Of a DNA stretch of 64,000 bases, positions 46,897-58,973 are shown piece by piece; positions within the stretch are counted from its first letter, which is position 1; each line of letters starts with the position of its first letter. The stretch spans positions 992,001-1,056,000 of the forward strand of contig WTXI01000006.1 in assembly GCA_022376515.1 (NCBI GenBank), read 5' to 3'. The notes under the pieces are model-generated. The model was not told the origin of the DNA. It saw nothing but the letters and a program-made list of their open reading frames with translations, and ran no database searches. This DNA comes from Lactifluus volemus. Its lineage: Eukaryota > Basidiomycota > Agaricomycetes > Russulales > Russulaceae. Both the position numbers and the translations under genes were made by a program.

Positions 46897-47959
46897 TCAG
46901 TAGATGAAAGCAAATTCCGAAGTAAAATCCAAATTATCTTCGAGATGATGATCAGGAGGGGTGATCATGGGAGCAGCGCGCCAGATCCGCTTGCAACCGG
47001 CCTCATTGGCCTGACAGGAAGAGCCCCAATGCATGCCGGAAAGTTCAAAGTCGAGCAGCTGAGGCATGGAGGTCAAGATAGTGGCGACTTGTTCATAAAA
47101 AGTCTATGTAAAGGCTTGTCGTCAGTTGGGAAAAGTCAATTCAGAGAAGACGACAGACATTATCAGACGGTTTCAAGGAGACGTGAAATGGTGCCATGAG
47201 ACGGAGGTAGGCAAGGTATGGAAAATGCCTTGCGAGGGATTGAAGGAAAGGGACAAGGAGAGCGGACGTGATCGCTCCAAGGACAGCGATGTGGCCGGTA
47301 GACCGTGCAAGGCACGCAACCTCGTCCTCTGATAAATCACCATCGTGTATATGAATGCTCTCAAGAGGACGTCCAGGGACGATAACCTTGACAGCCTGAC
47401 AGGAACCCATCAGGTGCACGAGACGGGGGATGGCAGCATGTGAGAGTTGAGGAAGAGGTACAGTGCGTGAAATAGGTGTGGTGTCTAGTTCGAGCCTCTC
47501 CAATGCTGGGGTGTGTTCGAGGAAGCCAGCTACGTGGGAATCGAACGGGAAGGACGATGTGAATGAATGCAAGCGGGAATATGTGATGGGGCGCATGCGA
47601 GGAGTGAGGACCCAGCTGGTATTGGCATTGGGGTCAAGGGAGAGATGGAGAGAGGTGAGTTCGGACATGAATGAAAGCGCGTCTGCGAGTGCGCAGTAAA
47701 AGGGAATGAGGGCAGGCAGAGAGGCGTCGATTGTGACAGAGAGGGTGCGCACGAAGCGGGCGACCGATGGTTTCTTGGAGAGGGTGACGATGACCGAAAG
47801 GTTACGGTTGGCGGAAGAAAGGACGAGGTTACGGTAGAGGATGCGCTGAACATTGGGATAAAAGATGGAGCAAGCGCGAGAAAGGGCAGCGAGGTCGGAA
47901 GTGGCAAGGTAAGCGCAAATAGAGTCGAAGAGTTCAATGGGTAAAAGAGGGAGAGACAT
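46897..47959 (-). CDS. F-box protein with a leucine-rich body
   Basis: The start MSLPLLPIELFDSICAYLAT at 47959, then SDLAALSRACSIFYPNVQRI and LYRNLVL, is an F-box (LPxEL...I..YL...DL..L...S). The rest is made of Leu-rich segments (ELTSLHLSLD, ALERLELDT, PRLVHLMGSC, YLAYLRLM). An intron (GTCTCC...CATAG) joins HFPYLAYLRLMAPFH to TFYEQVATILTSMPQLLDFE and the end LDFTSEFAFIY at 46897. The fungal F-box family recruits substrates to SCF ubiquitin ligases; the target is unknown. The protein is divergent from the AspRS gene with about 115 bases between starts. Confidence 0.85.
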
Positions 47960-48073
47960 TGGGAGTGAAGATGAAGAGAGAGAACTTGAAGGGGGGGCTA
48001 TAAAAGGGATCTACCCGCATATCAATTTTTGCATCCGAGATGTATGCGGCGAGGCACAGCAATAGGCGCTTAT

Positions 48074-50862
48074 ATGCTCCTCCTCATGTGGTCTTCAATA
48101 TCGACACGCCTTGTCCCTCGTTTCTCTTTCATATCCACTCGTCACCTTCACCATCGCCCAATAAACGGTCTGTGCTCTCTCTCCTCAGACTTTCCCCTTC
48201 TCATTCGGCTTTTCGGTTGGATATGCTCCAGTTCCATTTCCGAAACGTTCTCATAACTGTGGTGCCCTCACTTCTGCGGACGTGGGTTCCCGCGTTGTGC
48301 TCGCTGGTTGGCTCCTTCCAGAACGGTAATCACCCTCCCTCGCCCTCTCCTCCCAGCCTAGGCGCTTTCCCCTGCTCACCCCACTTCCTCAACCCCATCT
48401 AGCAAAGTTTCCAAATCTCTTTCCTTTTTCCCATTAAGGGACTCTTACGGTACTACTCAGCTTGTCGTCCATCCTTTCCCAAGCGATCCTCCCGACATAG
48501 ACGGCCAACGTAATGTTCCCTCACAGAGTTGGCACACATTCCTGTCGAGTCCACTGTACTCATTCATGGTCATGTACGCCAAAGGCCAGAAAACCAGCGC
48601 CGTCCTGTAAATTAGCCACCAGTGTTCTGGCATCCAGACTATTGACCCCCCATTCGACTTCTCTCTCAGGGCCCGGCTGGTGATGTCGAAGTTGTCGTAA
48701 CAGACTTCACTCTCCTCAATCCCGCAGATCGTCACATGCCCTTTCTCCCTTCAGACACCCAAAATATGGTACGCTTCCCCCGTCGTCAATCACCTTTCTC
48801 GTTTCTGATCTTGTTAGGCGAACGATGACTTGCGAAGTCAATATCGTTATCTTGACCTTCGTAGGCCAGAGCTCTCAGATAACTTACGGAAGAGAAGCCA
48901 AGTTGCCCACATCGTGCACACCGTACTTAGCCAACAAGGTGTCGCGCCTTCTATTCTATCTTCCACTGTGGACCTCCGGCACGACATCCCTTCCAGGTTT
49001 CCTCGAGGTTGAGACCCCAATTCTCCTCAAATCATCCCCTGAAGGCGCTCGCGAGTTTCTTGTTCCAACAAGAACGACCCCGTACGGGGATCAGATCAGG
49101 CCAAAGTCCAGGAGCCCCACTTTTTTGCGCTCTCTCAGTCACCTCAGCAGCCGAAACAACTTCTCATGTGCTCCGGTGGAGTTGACCGGTACTATCAACT
49201 TGCCCGGTGCTTCAGGGATGAAGACGGTCGTCGGGATAGACAGCCTGAGTTCACACAGATTGATCTCGAGATGGCTTTTGTCTCTTGGGGGGACCCCAAT
49301 CCGAAGATTGACCCCTGGCGGATCGGCGGGCATGAAGTCCGTGATGTCGTTGAACTTTTGATCAGAAATATATGGGCGCAAGTGGAGGAAGTATCGCTGC
49401 CTGATAGGTTCAATGTCATGACCTATCACGAGGCCATGTGCCGGGTGAGTAGGTGACGTTGGTCTGTTTCCGGACTTGACGAACAACATCTATTGTAACC
49501 TCTAGTTTGGCTCGGACAAGCCAGATACAAGATTTGGGTTGAGGTCTGCCTTTTTTGCTGTCACGGTCATTCACCGGCTTAACGCACATGCATAGATCGT
49601 GGACATTACCTCATGTTTACCCCCGAATGCCATCACTGTAATAGCACGTTCTGGTGAAACTATCGTCTGCCTACCGGTGCGACAATCCGGTGACGCTGCT
49701 TTCTACCCTATCGCACATGAATGCCTCACGGAGGATGGCCTTGTAAGTTTGATTCCTTGCTAGATCGGCCCACCTCACCGTCTATCAATCGGGCAGGATC
49801 GCATCGTGATAACGTCCGAAAACATGTCCTCGTGGCTTAACAATAGTCCCATTGTCCGAGAATCTTCTCATATCGAAGGGTGGGGAAGTGGTGGAATTGG
49901 CGAAAAGTTGCAGCTGCAGCCTGGCGATATTGTCTGGATTGGCAAGCAACGCGACAGACCAGAAGTAAGGACAGACGTTCATTCATGTTACTGACCAATC
50001 CTTAAAACTCTATCTAAGGGGGGATCGACAGCACTTGGGCGGCAGAGACTTCGTTTGGCCCAGTTGGCTCGATCGCGTGGTGAGTTGGCAATGGCTTATG
50101 GCTGCCTTTTTGAAAGCTGACTTTTAGCCGTGTAGGAACGTATACCCCAACGCGTGCCCCGCACTTCCTCTGGATTACTGAGTTTCCATTGTTCACGCGG
50201 GCGGACGCAGAAAAGGACCACCTTGCAAAGGGTAGATGGAGTAGTACGCACCACCCTTTCACCGCGCCGACATGGCAAGACGTTCAAGCCCTCTACGAGG
50301 GACGCATTTCGGAGGTGAGGGTCCGCGTGCGTGGCTATACAGCTGTAATCGCTGACGTTGCACGGGCATTCGTGTGGCTCTCCATTTCCATTTCTTTGTC
50401 CAGGTACGCGGCCAACACTACGATCTTGTCCTAAACGGAGTGGAAATTGGCGGAGGCTCTGTCCGAGTACATGACGCAATGATGCAAGAATACATATTTT
50501 CGGAAGTGTTACAGGTGAGATTTGTAACAGCCCGAACGATGTTGTTCTACTAATTCGCGTTCCAGTTCGACAAACATGAGAAAGAATCATTTAACCACTT
50601 GCTCCATGCTTTGAAATGTGGCGCTCCACCCCATGGCGGAATCGCACTGGGTAAGTCCAGGTCCATGATTGGGTGGAAAGAAAGGCTAATAATGTCTCGC
50701 CCAGGCTTTGATCGCTTGGTGGCTACTCTCTGCAATGCATCTTCAATCCGCGACGTCATTGCTTTCCCGAAGACGAGCGCAGGCACAGATGCTCTTTTGA
50801 AAAGCCCGACTCCGGTACACAGGGACATACTACGCCAGTACGGCATCCAGCCGGGGCGATGA
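48074..50862 (+). CDS. msd1: Mitochondrial aspartyl-tRNA synthetase
   Basis: A basic N-terminus ([20 protein letters not shown] if the ATG at 48074 is right; join uncertain) leads to the OB fold ([60 protein letters not shown]). The bacterial-type catalytic domain follows: [80 protein letters not shown], then the GAD-like insert and motif 3 ([20 protein letters not shown]), ending YGIQPGR at 50862. The RRPELQxN and QPEFTQxD blocks and the insert identify bacterial/mitochondrial AspRS. Three single-base losses break the frame: near 48528-48533, in the T6 at 49121-49126, and near 49538-49543. Confidence 0.92.
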
Positions 50863-51172
50863 TAAGCTACGTAGTCAAGTACCCATTGCACATGAAAAAC
50901 AAAGGAAGAACTATGACTTCATAAATGTGTGGCATAAGAGAAAAAGTCATCGTAAATGATACATCCAAGCGTGAGATGCGAAAGACGAAAGATGTCATGA
51001 AAATATTGGGAGCGCCGTCGTCCTGTCTGCCTCGGAGTTTGCCTACCTTGTGTGTCAGGACTTGCATCCACGTCCGCAGTCGGTGACGCAGGCCTGGATG
51101 TAGAAGAGTTCCGCGGTGTTGTATCCTGGCTGGCACTTCGGGGATACTCTCTAAACGGGAAACCAAGCCAAC

Positions 51173-52969
51173 TCACGACCAAGTTGCGCGCCTCCGTGGG
51201 ACCGCCGTTCCGAGTCGCCGCAGTAGGAGTGGGAGGAGAAGAACCGACTGGGTGGTTTCTCCCGCCGCGTCCGGACCGTCGTGTGGGGACACGGTGACAG
51301 CAGTATCGTCGATCTGCCGTGGACGTGCCTCATCGATGACTGATAGGACGTTACGAAGGTTCGACTCGGCTCTTCGGGCGCTGCCACCCGGTGGCGAGGA
51401 AGACGGGCGTCGTGGGGGAGAAGATGATGATGACCGGGGAGGAGGAGGCTTCGCGGGAGTATTAGTAGTCCGCGTTGTCGTAAGGAGTGAGCTGGACGCC
51501 GACGCCGACGGAACCGTATCATCCCATTCTGATGATGATGCGACGTCAGGATAAGAGGCGAGGCCGTTGCTGCTGCTGCTGCTGCGCGTCCATCCGGAAG
51601 TCGTTCCTATCGCGAATGCTTGGCTTGCTGCGGTTTGGGGAGTGACTGCGAGGGAGCTCGGCGTTGACGAGGACGGTACCAGTATGGACAGGGGAGGCAA
51701 AATGCTGAATATTTGGTCCTCGGAATGGGGCTGCTGCCCGTATGAGTCAAATGGGTCCGGGACCGACTGAAGCATGGGCTCAATCACCGGGTCCGATCTG
51801 TGTCATGGTCAAGGAAGGAAATTAGAAGGATATTATTGGAAAGGATACGTACGCTTTGGCCGTGAACCTATCGAATACGTCCAGCGTTGAACGGACTACA
51901 AGGCAAACCTAAAAAAGGTGTACTTTAGCAGGTTATCATGTCAGAAGTCCGCTATATAGTTACTTTTCCTTGCACAACATCCCACACCTGGTGCTCATGC
52001 TCCAGAATATCTTCATAATGTCGAGCCTTTAGCCTGTCAAGGTCTTCCACCTGTCTCTGCAGCACATTTAACGCTTCTCTGAACGTCTGTAGGTCTGTGG
52101 AGGGACGGTATGAGCGCGGGATCGAATGATACCGAACTGGCGTTTTGTCATACTGCGTTCTTTCCGGTTCATGTTCCGCATCTCTGTTTCACGAATGACA
52201 TGACTCTTCTCACGGAGGGCGCGCTCATAAGAGGATGAGCGTTCCTGTGTGAATATCCAAGGGCTTAGTGCGGCAGGTTATGGGAAGAAATGAACAGCGG
52301 ACGCACATGCACGATGGAGCGGTACGTGTCCAAATGCTGACGAAGCGGCTTCTCGAATTGCTTATCTAGCGTTTCAGACTGGACGAAGGAGGTAAGTAGG
52401 CGCCAGACACATGGGGAGGGGATGGGTTATTTACAAGCACATGCAAGTGGTTGGCTAACAAGTGATGTAGCCCTGCAGCTGCTTGCAGACGGGTACCTTG
52501 TTCATACGTTGGACCTTTCATCCTAATTGCGACCCGCAAAACGTGTGTAAGGGTCTTCTCCAAAATGAACCGGACAAATTTACTGCGACGCACCCGGAGC
52601 AGGATTCCATAGCGTCCGCGAATGATGCTGTAGCACGGGACATCGTGAGCAGTGCAGATTGGTAATTGGTGCATGAGTTCAAGAGCTAGGCGGAGTGAAG
52701 GGAAAATAATATGAGCTTTGTTCGCACGGAAGTGGGGGGGGGGCATCACATAACAACGAGGCGAACTGACTGACATTCTCGTAAGACTGCATACTAGCCT
52801 TCAGGTCGGTACGCGTGATGATCTTGGCAGGTCCGTTTTCACCAAAATTTATAGCGGATACGTTGGTCGTCTCGGAAAACGTGGGAGAGGGTGGTCCTGG
52901 AGAGGCATTTCGCTTCACTTGGGAGTTTGTGGTTGTTGCGAGTGTTCGGAGAGGCCGCGATTTTGGCAT
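51173..52969 (-). CDS. ivy1: Ivy1-like I-BAR domain protein
   Basis: The start MPKSRPLRTLATTTNSQVKR at 52969 opens the protein. After GPAKIITRTDLKASMQSYEN come exons LLNSCTNYQSALLTMSRATA, GPTYEQGTRLQAAAGLHHLL, FEKPLRQHLDTYRSIVHERS, VIRETEMRNMNRKERNLQTF and LKARHYEDILEHEHQVWDVV, a long helical I-BAR-like fold. A Ser/Pro-rich tail follows. In yeast Ivy1 is a vacuolar phospholipid-binding protein linked to Ypt7 and TORC1. The end is unsettled: the open frame stops at 51173, but another frame continues as PTPTAATRNGGPTEARNLVV toward 50919, so a one-base shift near 51230-51260 is possible. Confidence 0.75.
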
Positions 52970-53366
52970 GGAGAAAGAGGTGTCCTAGTGATGACTGGGA
53001 GAGAGGGCGAAAGAGATGGCGCCAGATGACAGGCGATCGTTCAAGAAGACGTTCCGGCAGGCTCAACTGAGCCTCTCGTAGCCATAACTCACTCGCGCTA
53101 GCGCACAACGGCTGCTCTGAGCCTCCTATCATATCACCAAGAGTCTCTAAAGCTCATCGGACTTATTATACTTAGACTAGTGACGTATAGAAACAGAAGC
53201 ACTATTATAACGCAGGTGGCGTAGACGTGCACTTTTTCAGCCACGGTCAAATCAATGGATCTGCTCTACATAGTCCGGTCCATATGCCAGTGCAAGAACC
53301 TGGCCCGGAGCCACGATGAATGAGCAAGGCCAGATATTATGACAGGACTTACCCGTGGTTCAATCG
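52970..53366. promoter_or_regulatory. Upstream region of the Ivy1-like gene
   Basis: About 400 bases between two minus-strand genes. It holds the promoter of the Ivy1-like gene and the 3' end of bL19m. A minus frame (52839-53132) overlaps the start codon in another frame and has no motif. Confidence 0.4.
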
Positions 53367-53909
53367 TCACCGCACGGTGGCCGACACTGCAGTCATCCTT
53401 TCTGGCGAGTCGCGCAGGTAGAACAGTTTCGCCTTTTCAGACCCTTGGACGTCTTTCCATCGGGTCCGCCTACTTTCGACACCACCACGATCTCCTTGAC
53501 ATGGGGGGAGTTGACAAAGAATTGCATCTCGACGCCAGTGCGCTGCACCACGTTCCGGAGGACGAAGGACGTGTCGGGACCGCGTCGTCTGATGGCGATG
53601 ACCACGCCAGTAAAGGAGGTAGGTGCGTGTGTGAGATTGACGGTGAGCACAGAGCCAGGATAGATGCGATCTGGATGTGTTCTAGAGAAGAGGGTGCCGA
53701 TGATCTTCTGTTTTTCTGTAGAAGGGAGTGTTTTTTGGAGATATGCCATGAGACCCTTGCCATTGCCAAGGCCTCCCCGGGGTACCAGCGGGAGCAGCGG
53801 GTATTATAGCGAGTCGAGAGTACGAGTACGACTTGGCGGATGTCGTGAGGGACCGCCGGGTTGCGATCCTCCATGCATTAAATACTTTGTGAAATGAGCT
53901 TGCAAGCAT
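53367..53909 (-). CDS. img1: Mitochondrial ribosomal protein bL19m
   Basis: The start MLASSFHKVFNAWRIATRRS at 53909, then LTTSAKSYSYSRLA, is a basic mitochondrial presequence. The body GLMAYLQKTLPSTEKQKIIG leads to the L19 core: YPGSVLTVNLTHAPTSFTGV, VIAIRRRGPDTSFVLRNVVQ, GVEMQFFVNSPHVKEIVVVS. The join between presequence and body needs a very short intron (about 31 bases, GTACCC...GGCAAG near 53795-53765) or missing bases. The C-terminus LFYLRDSPERMTAVSATVR, stop at 53367, is reached only if one A is restored to the A4 run at 53434-53437 (KKAKLFYL); otherwise the frame ends at 53393. Confidence 0.88.
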
Positions 53910-54077
53910 TATCGGTCAAAGTGGCAAAAGCCACGACACGAACACACCTTGACCGGCATTTTGCCGGCCCGGGATTGTTTTTTTTGGTACATTTTATTTA
54001 CAAAAAGGGGATTGATATTAAGAAAAGCGATGTATAGCTGAGAGGAACGGGTTCCTCAAATCTCCAAGAAATAATAA

Positions 54078-54964
54078 CTAGTAGCCACGTCCTCGCCCAC
54101 TGTGACCGCCCAGTAAGCTGAAGCACCCATCACCACACTCAAGCCACGTACCGTCCACGGCCTCTGTATGGGCTGTATCCACCTCCTCCCCCTCGATAAC
54201 CACCCCTGTAACCGCCTCTGTAACCGCCTCGTCCCCTTCCTCGCCCTCGGTTGAACCCTGGTACGTTGGTCCTTTTAGTCATCACCTTTTCAACAAGTAT
54301 GCTTCTCAGTACAACTCCATCACAACCAGCTGTCAAAAAAATATACCTTGATCAACCGCCCATGGAAAAGAGAATTATCCAGCGCCAACGCAGGGTCAAT
54401 GAATTCTGGTTCCGCAAACTCGACGTAGGCGAACCTATGTGTGCAACTATGAGGACGACAGATGTCAAGGGAACCAAAGCTGCATACCCTTTGGGATGTC
54501 CTGTAAATTTATCACATAGGATAGTAATGCGGTTGATGGTACCACATGATTGGAAATGGGCCTGGATGTCCTCTGCTGTTGCGCTATAGTCGACCTGTAC
54601 GGAGCAGGGGGTTATGAGGAACCAAAGTGGGACAAGGATATCACGGACATTCCAACGAATACACTCCTGCTGTCGATGGCTGTCTTGTCATCCTCGGTTT
54701 CCATCGGGGTGGCCTCATCACCGTCACTTGTTCAACAGCGGCGGAGCTCTCTGCGGCTGCTTGTAGCTCTCGTAGCTTTTTTGCCTCGCGTTCCATCTCC
54801 TCAACGCGTTGCTTCATAAGAAGAATTTCCTGTTACAGTTATTGTGGTCCCAACAGAGCTTTAATGAGGAGGGTGTGTGGGCTACGCACTTTTGATTCAT
54901 CTTCTTCATTGTCAACAATCGCAGCCTCGGAGACGACTGGATCAGTAGAGGCAACTTCGGTCAT
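54078..54964 (-). CDS. pab2: Pab2/PABPN1-type nuclear poly(A)-binding protein
   Basis: The start [20 protein letters not shown] at 54964 is acidic. A coiled-coil exon ([20 protein letters not shown] then [15 protein letters not shown]) follows. The RRM reads SRSVFVG, joined to [20 protein letters not shown] then [17 protein letters not shown] and [20 protein letters not shown]. The protein ends in an RGG/GY tail ([20 protein letters not shown]...) whose last intron joins to RGRGRGY, stop 54078. The coiled coil before one RRM and the Arg-rich C-terminus identify PABPN1, which stimulates poly(A) polymerase and nuclear RNA turnover. Two single bases appear lost: one G at 54721-54722 ([13 protein letters not shown] restored) and one A at 54650-54651 (VFVGNV restored). 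Confidence 0.88.
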
Positions 54965-55358
54965 TGTTGTGCCGTGGCGAACGATGTTGCCGTGTCAGCT
55001 CAATGTCGTGCGTGCGAATTTGTGTATGGATGGGGAATTATCGGCCGTTACGGTGTCACAGGCAGGAAAAGAAGGGGTCTCACGGGGTCCCATCTGGTCA
55101 AGACGTCCGCATGAGCTTATCCTTATCAAGGCAAAGCGCGTTTCCGGTATACTCGGGGCGCTTTTTTCTGTCTACCTAATTTGATTTAAAAAAAAGCAAA
55201 ATAGAAAACTGCGTTATGCGAGATGCTGTCATAGTTAGAAGGCTGTGTAGAAGACCCCGGAGAGTGCTATCACAAGCCAAAGCTGTGCGCAACCGGCGAC
55301 CACCGGCGTTTCTCAATTTGTGGTGTGGTCCCTTTCATTCCTCACTTTTAATACCGAG
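54965..55358. promoter_or_regulatory. Divergent promoter, pab2 / Zn2Cys6 factor
   Basis: About 390 bases between divergent starts. An A run lies near 55186-55194. No motif assigned. Confidence 0.5.
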
Positions 55359-58300
55359 ATGGGCCGTGGTGACTCAGTAACTGAATCCATGACCCATCAT
55401 CAGACAAAGAAGAAACGCGTTGAAGATCAGCCTCCTCCCTCCGATGCTGGCCAGCGTCCCATACAGCTCCAGCGAAGACGAGTCTGGCGAGCTTGCGAAA
55501 GTTGCCGGTGTGTATCAGGCTCCTATCTATCTATGCACCCCTCCCACCCAATTCTATGCTCACTGCCTACCTTTCTCCCCAGTCGAAAAAAGATCAAATG
55601 CGATGGTAACGAGCCGACTTGCTCTCAGTGCACTACGTCGGGATCCCAATGTACTTGGCTACAGACGAAAGACAGAGCGGCGCTAAGCAGACAGTATGTC
55701 CTCATCGAAGCCTTTAACCTTATCCCTATCTCAACCATCTAACATCCCTTCCCTAGTTATGTCCAGGAGCTCGAAGCCCGCCTTCTCCACATGGAATCGG
55801 TCTTTTCCCAGTTAACTCAGCAGCTTGGTCAGACCCCTAATGGCGAAGGCGCTCCCACGACCTCATCTGTGTCCGATGAATCCAAGGCTGCCGCCGCAGC
55901 TCTGCTCAGATCGATCATCAACGAAGGCCAGACTAATGAACAACAACCCACCGATAACTCCTCCACTCCAGAATCTTCATCCTCCGTAAAAATCGAGGAT
56001 GATGTAGTAGATTCTTTCGGTCAATTGACACTTGATGAGCACGGTCACATGCGTTGGATTGGCGGATCATCCACAATGTCTCTCATCCAATCATTCAGAG
56101 CTGCCACTGCTGCACCACATAGCCGTGGTTCCCCGATGGCCGATGACTCTGGTCAGCCGAATAAGCTTTATTTCCCCGCTGCCGTCTTTTTTGGTAAAGT
56201 ACGGGCCCTGCCTGGGCCAGAGGAGGTAGAATACCCAGAGCGGGACCTTGCAGACAAGCTGGTGGGTTTTTTGATGCTCATAATTGCCGGCTGCTCTGTT
56301 CACTCGGGTCTAGGTCGACGCCTATTTCTCACGTTTCCACTTCTTATTGCCTGTTATCGATAAACCCACATTCATGAGACAATATGCGTATCTAATGGAC
56401 CACAAGGATGATCAACACTTGGCTCGCACCCAGACCGCTTTCATTGCTATGGTGTTTGCACTATTCGCATGTGCAGCTCAACTTGTTGAAGACCCTCGCC
56501 TCAAAGGTGATAAGGAAGATGATGGAGGGATGGGTATGGTCTATTACGAGCGGTGAGTCATGTCCGATTACCCAACGGCGATGTTACTAATCGTAGATAC
56601 GTAGCGCACTTATTCTTCACTACATCAGCCATGCGTCCACCCAAATCGCCCACGTGCAGTGTTTTATTTTGATGTCCTCGTTTCTTTGTTCTGTCAATTG
56701 TCTTCCTCAAGCTTGGCTCCTTATTGGTCAAGCAGTACGGGCTGCACAAGATCTGGGCTTACACGTGCGTATTTTGATCCCGCTTCTCGGCTCCGGGGTC
56801 TTACGTGTTCGAACAGCGTTCTCCGCGCCGCCTGATCATCCCCGCGATCGAGAAAGAAACCCGCCGAAAGATATGGTGGGGTGTCTATACACTGGATCGT
56901 ATGCTCGCTCTTGCTCTAGGTCGCCCCATCGGTGCCGAGGATGTTGATTGTGACGTCGAAGTGCCGATTGACATCGATGACGACTTTCTACCGGACTATC
57001 TTGCTGGCGCGCCAATGGCATCAGAGACACCCTCATTGATGATTGGTTTCATATCCCTCATCTCTCTGTATAATATTGCCGGCCGCATCATGCGTCAGGT
57101 CTATGGCGTTGACATAGCGGATAGTATTGCTGATCCGGAGAAACGTACACAGCTGCAGTCCAATGTCGACGCCTTGGACATGGAACTCTCAAAATGGCTG
57201 GATAACCTACATCCGTCATTCAAGTCCAGCATGGTTAACGAGCAGCGAGTGTGCATGGGCGCTGCCCTTTGTAGTCATTACTACTCTGTTTTGACTGCTT
57301 TGCATCGCAACCTCCTGCCTATTAGGCGCGACCAACCGTCCACTCCCCGGTCAATTACCAAAGCTGTGTCATCTGCTCGCACCTGCATCCGTCTTGCGCC
57401 CTTTATCAAGAAAGTGGTTCCTCCTTCGCATCACCTGGCCTTCTTCATACAACATCTGTTCAGTTCCGCTGTCATCATTCTGCTGTACGCAATGCATGTC
57501 ACAGATCCTAGTGCTGCCAATAGCGCCATGGAAGAGGTGCAAAATTGTTTGGTGGCGTTGGGGTCCTGGGAAGGCCATTGGCCCGGTGCTCGGAAAGTCA
57601 AGGAGCTTCTCGGCGAGCTCGTGACTACAGCCCGAGAGGCGGTTGCGACCAATCAAGCTACAAATGCGACCACGAGTGGATCCGTTGCACCCATAGCCGT
57701 CCCCACGAGTGTGACATTTGCCACCTCCTCCGTTCCTACCGACAAAAGTCGAAGACATTCATTTACTGCGTCGTCCCGACTTGTAAAGGGTAAATCGAAT
57801 CTTCGAAGAAACTTGTCACCAGATGCAGGGCGTCCTTCCCGGTCCACTCAGGCGTCAACAACACTCAGGTTTGAATGTAGGTGTCTGCTGAGTCTCCCTA
57901 ATGATTCATGTTGAAATGCGTCATATTTCTAGCTCAGCGTGCGAGATCGGCGTCAAGGAAACGAGGCCATGATGAAACGGAGGAACCGCCTAATCAATCC
58001 GGGTCGTCTAGTGCCTATCGTCTACAATATCAGCTAGGATTTGGTCGTGCGAATTTAAGCCCACATAGCTCCCCTACGTCCGCAAAGAGTTATCCTTCTC
58101 CACCTCTTCCCCACGTTGAGCCTCCTCTGGAACGTAGCCCTCCTATCGTGAATGCTCCTTCCTTTGGGTCTTGGAACGGTCCTGTTTCTCCCGTTAGCGG
58201 CATGTCTCCAGTCCGTTACGAGTTCGACTTTTCAACGTCACCTCCCTTCGGTAGCCAGGCGACAACTGACCCATGGACCTACGACGGTGACCATTTCCCT

Positions 58301-58606
58301 GGTACATCCCATAACGCTCTGTCTTCTGGTACCTACGAGCAACCGTCGACCGTCGACCCGTCATATCTTGCGTATAGCGGCCCCCAGTCCCAAGACTTTT
58401 TCGGGACATCAGCCCCGCCAACAGCGGGTCCTTCGTTCCTTACTGGGGGTCTGCCCTTCCATGGTTTGGATTATCTTCGAAACTTCGATCCGGAGGGTGG
58501 CGAGCAAGATGCTCTCGGACAAGGCTTCGACGCTGGCGCATTTCGATACGACCCGGAACTACCTTTTAAACTACCTGATCTTCCCACTGATCAGACAGGC
58601 CAGTGA
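55359..58606 (+). CDS. Zn2Cys6 fungal-specific transcription factor
   Basis: Start MGRGDSVTESMTHHQTKKKR; the ATG at 55389 (MTHHQ) is an alternative. The zinc cluster ACESCRRKKIKCDGNEPTC then SQCTTSGSQCTW has the spacing C-x2-C-x6-C-x6-C-x2-C-x6-C and is split by an intron after CESCR. A short coiled coil (HYVQELEARLLHMESVFSQL) follows for dimerisation. The middle domain (DAYFSRFHFLLPVIDKPTFM, AWLLIGQAVRAAQDLGLH, EKETRRKIWWGVYTLDRMLA, LALGRPIGAEDVDCDVEVP) is Fungal_trans (PF04082). A Ser/Pro/Tyr-rich tail ends PDLPTDQTGQ at 58606. All exon joins keep frame. Targets are unknown; members near this type control carbon use and secreted enzymes. Confidence 0.92.
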
Positions 58607-58973
58607 ATTGAGGGGCGCCTGACGACCGCCGATGTTTGCTTAAGGACTTGAATCGATTCATGAATGCTGCTTTCTTCACGACTAGCTATGACTTGATGTA
58701 TTGGTATAGTATCGTTCCACTCCACTAGAGGGGACTAATTGTTCAGTGTATTTTCGCTATGAGGTTGTACTGCCGATGATATTACCCTTTGTTTGCCCTT
58801 GCTACTAGTACCCGTTTGCGTTGACATTACTGTAGCGAGTAGTAACATGAATTTCTTGCACATACTTTGAATAAATTCTGTTTATCCCTAAATGGATGAG
58901 TGCACATAATCCGGTCCGGCTAACGATGAAGCCGGAAAGTAACAACTCGCACTTTTGCTTTACAACATCGACT
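58607..58973. other. Tandem intergenic stretch
   Basis: 370 bases between the end of the Zn2Cys6 gene and the start of the dehydrogenase gene, both on the + strand. No CT-rich leader is obvious; no motif assigned. Confidence 0.4.

Noticed and set aside
49085..49115. Possible 31-33 base intron in AspRS (GTACGG...TCCAG)
   Set aside because: Too short for this genome, and removal does not repair the frame. The T6 run just after explains the break.
56560..56610. Apparent frame break in the Zn2Cys6 gene after MVYYER
   Set aside because: Using the second acceptor (ATACGTAG) gives ER-ALILHYISHAS in frame, so no base is missing.
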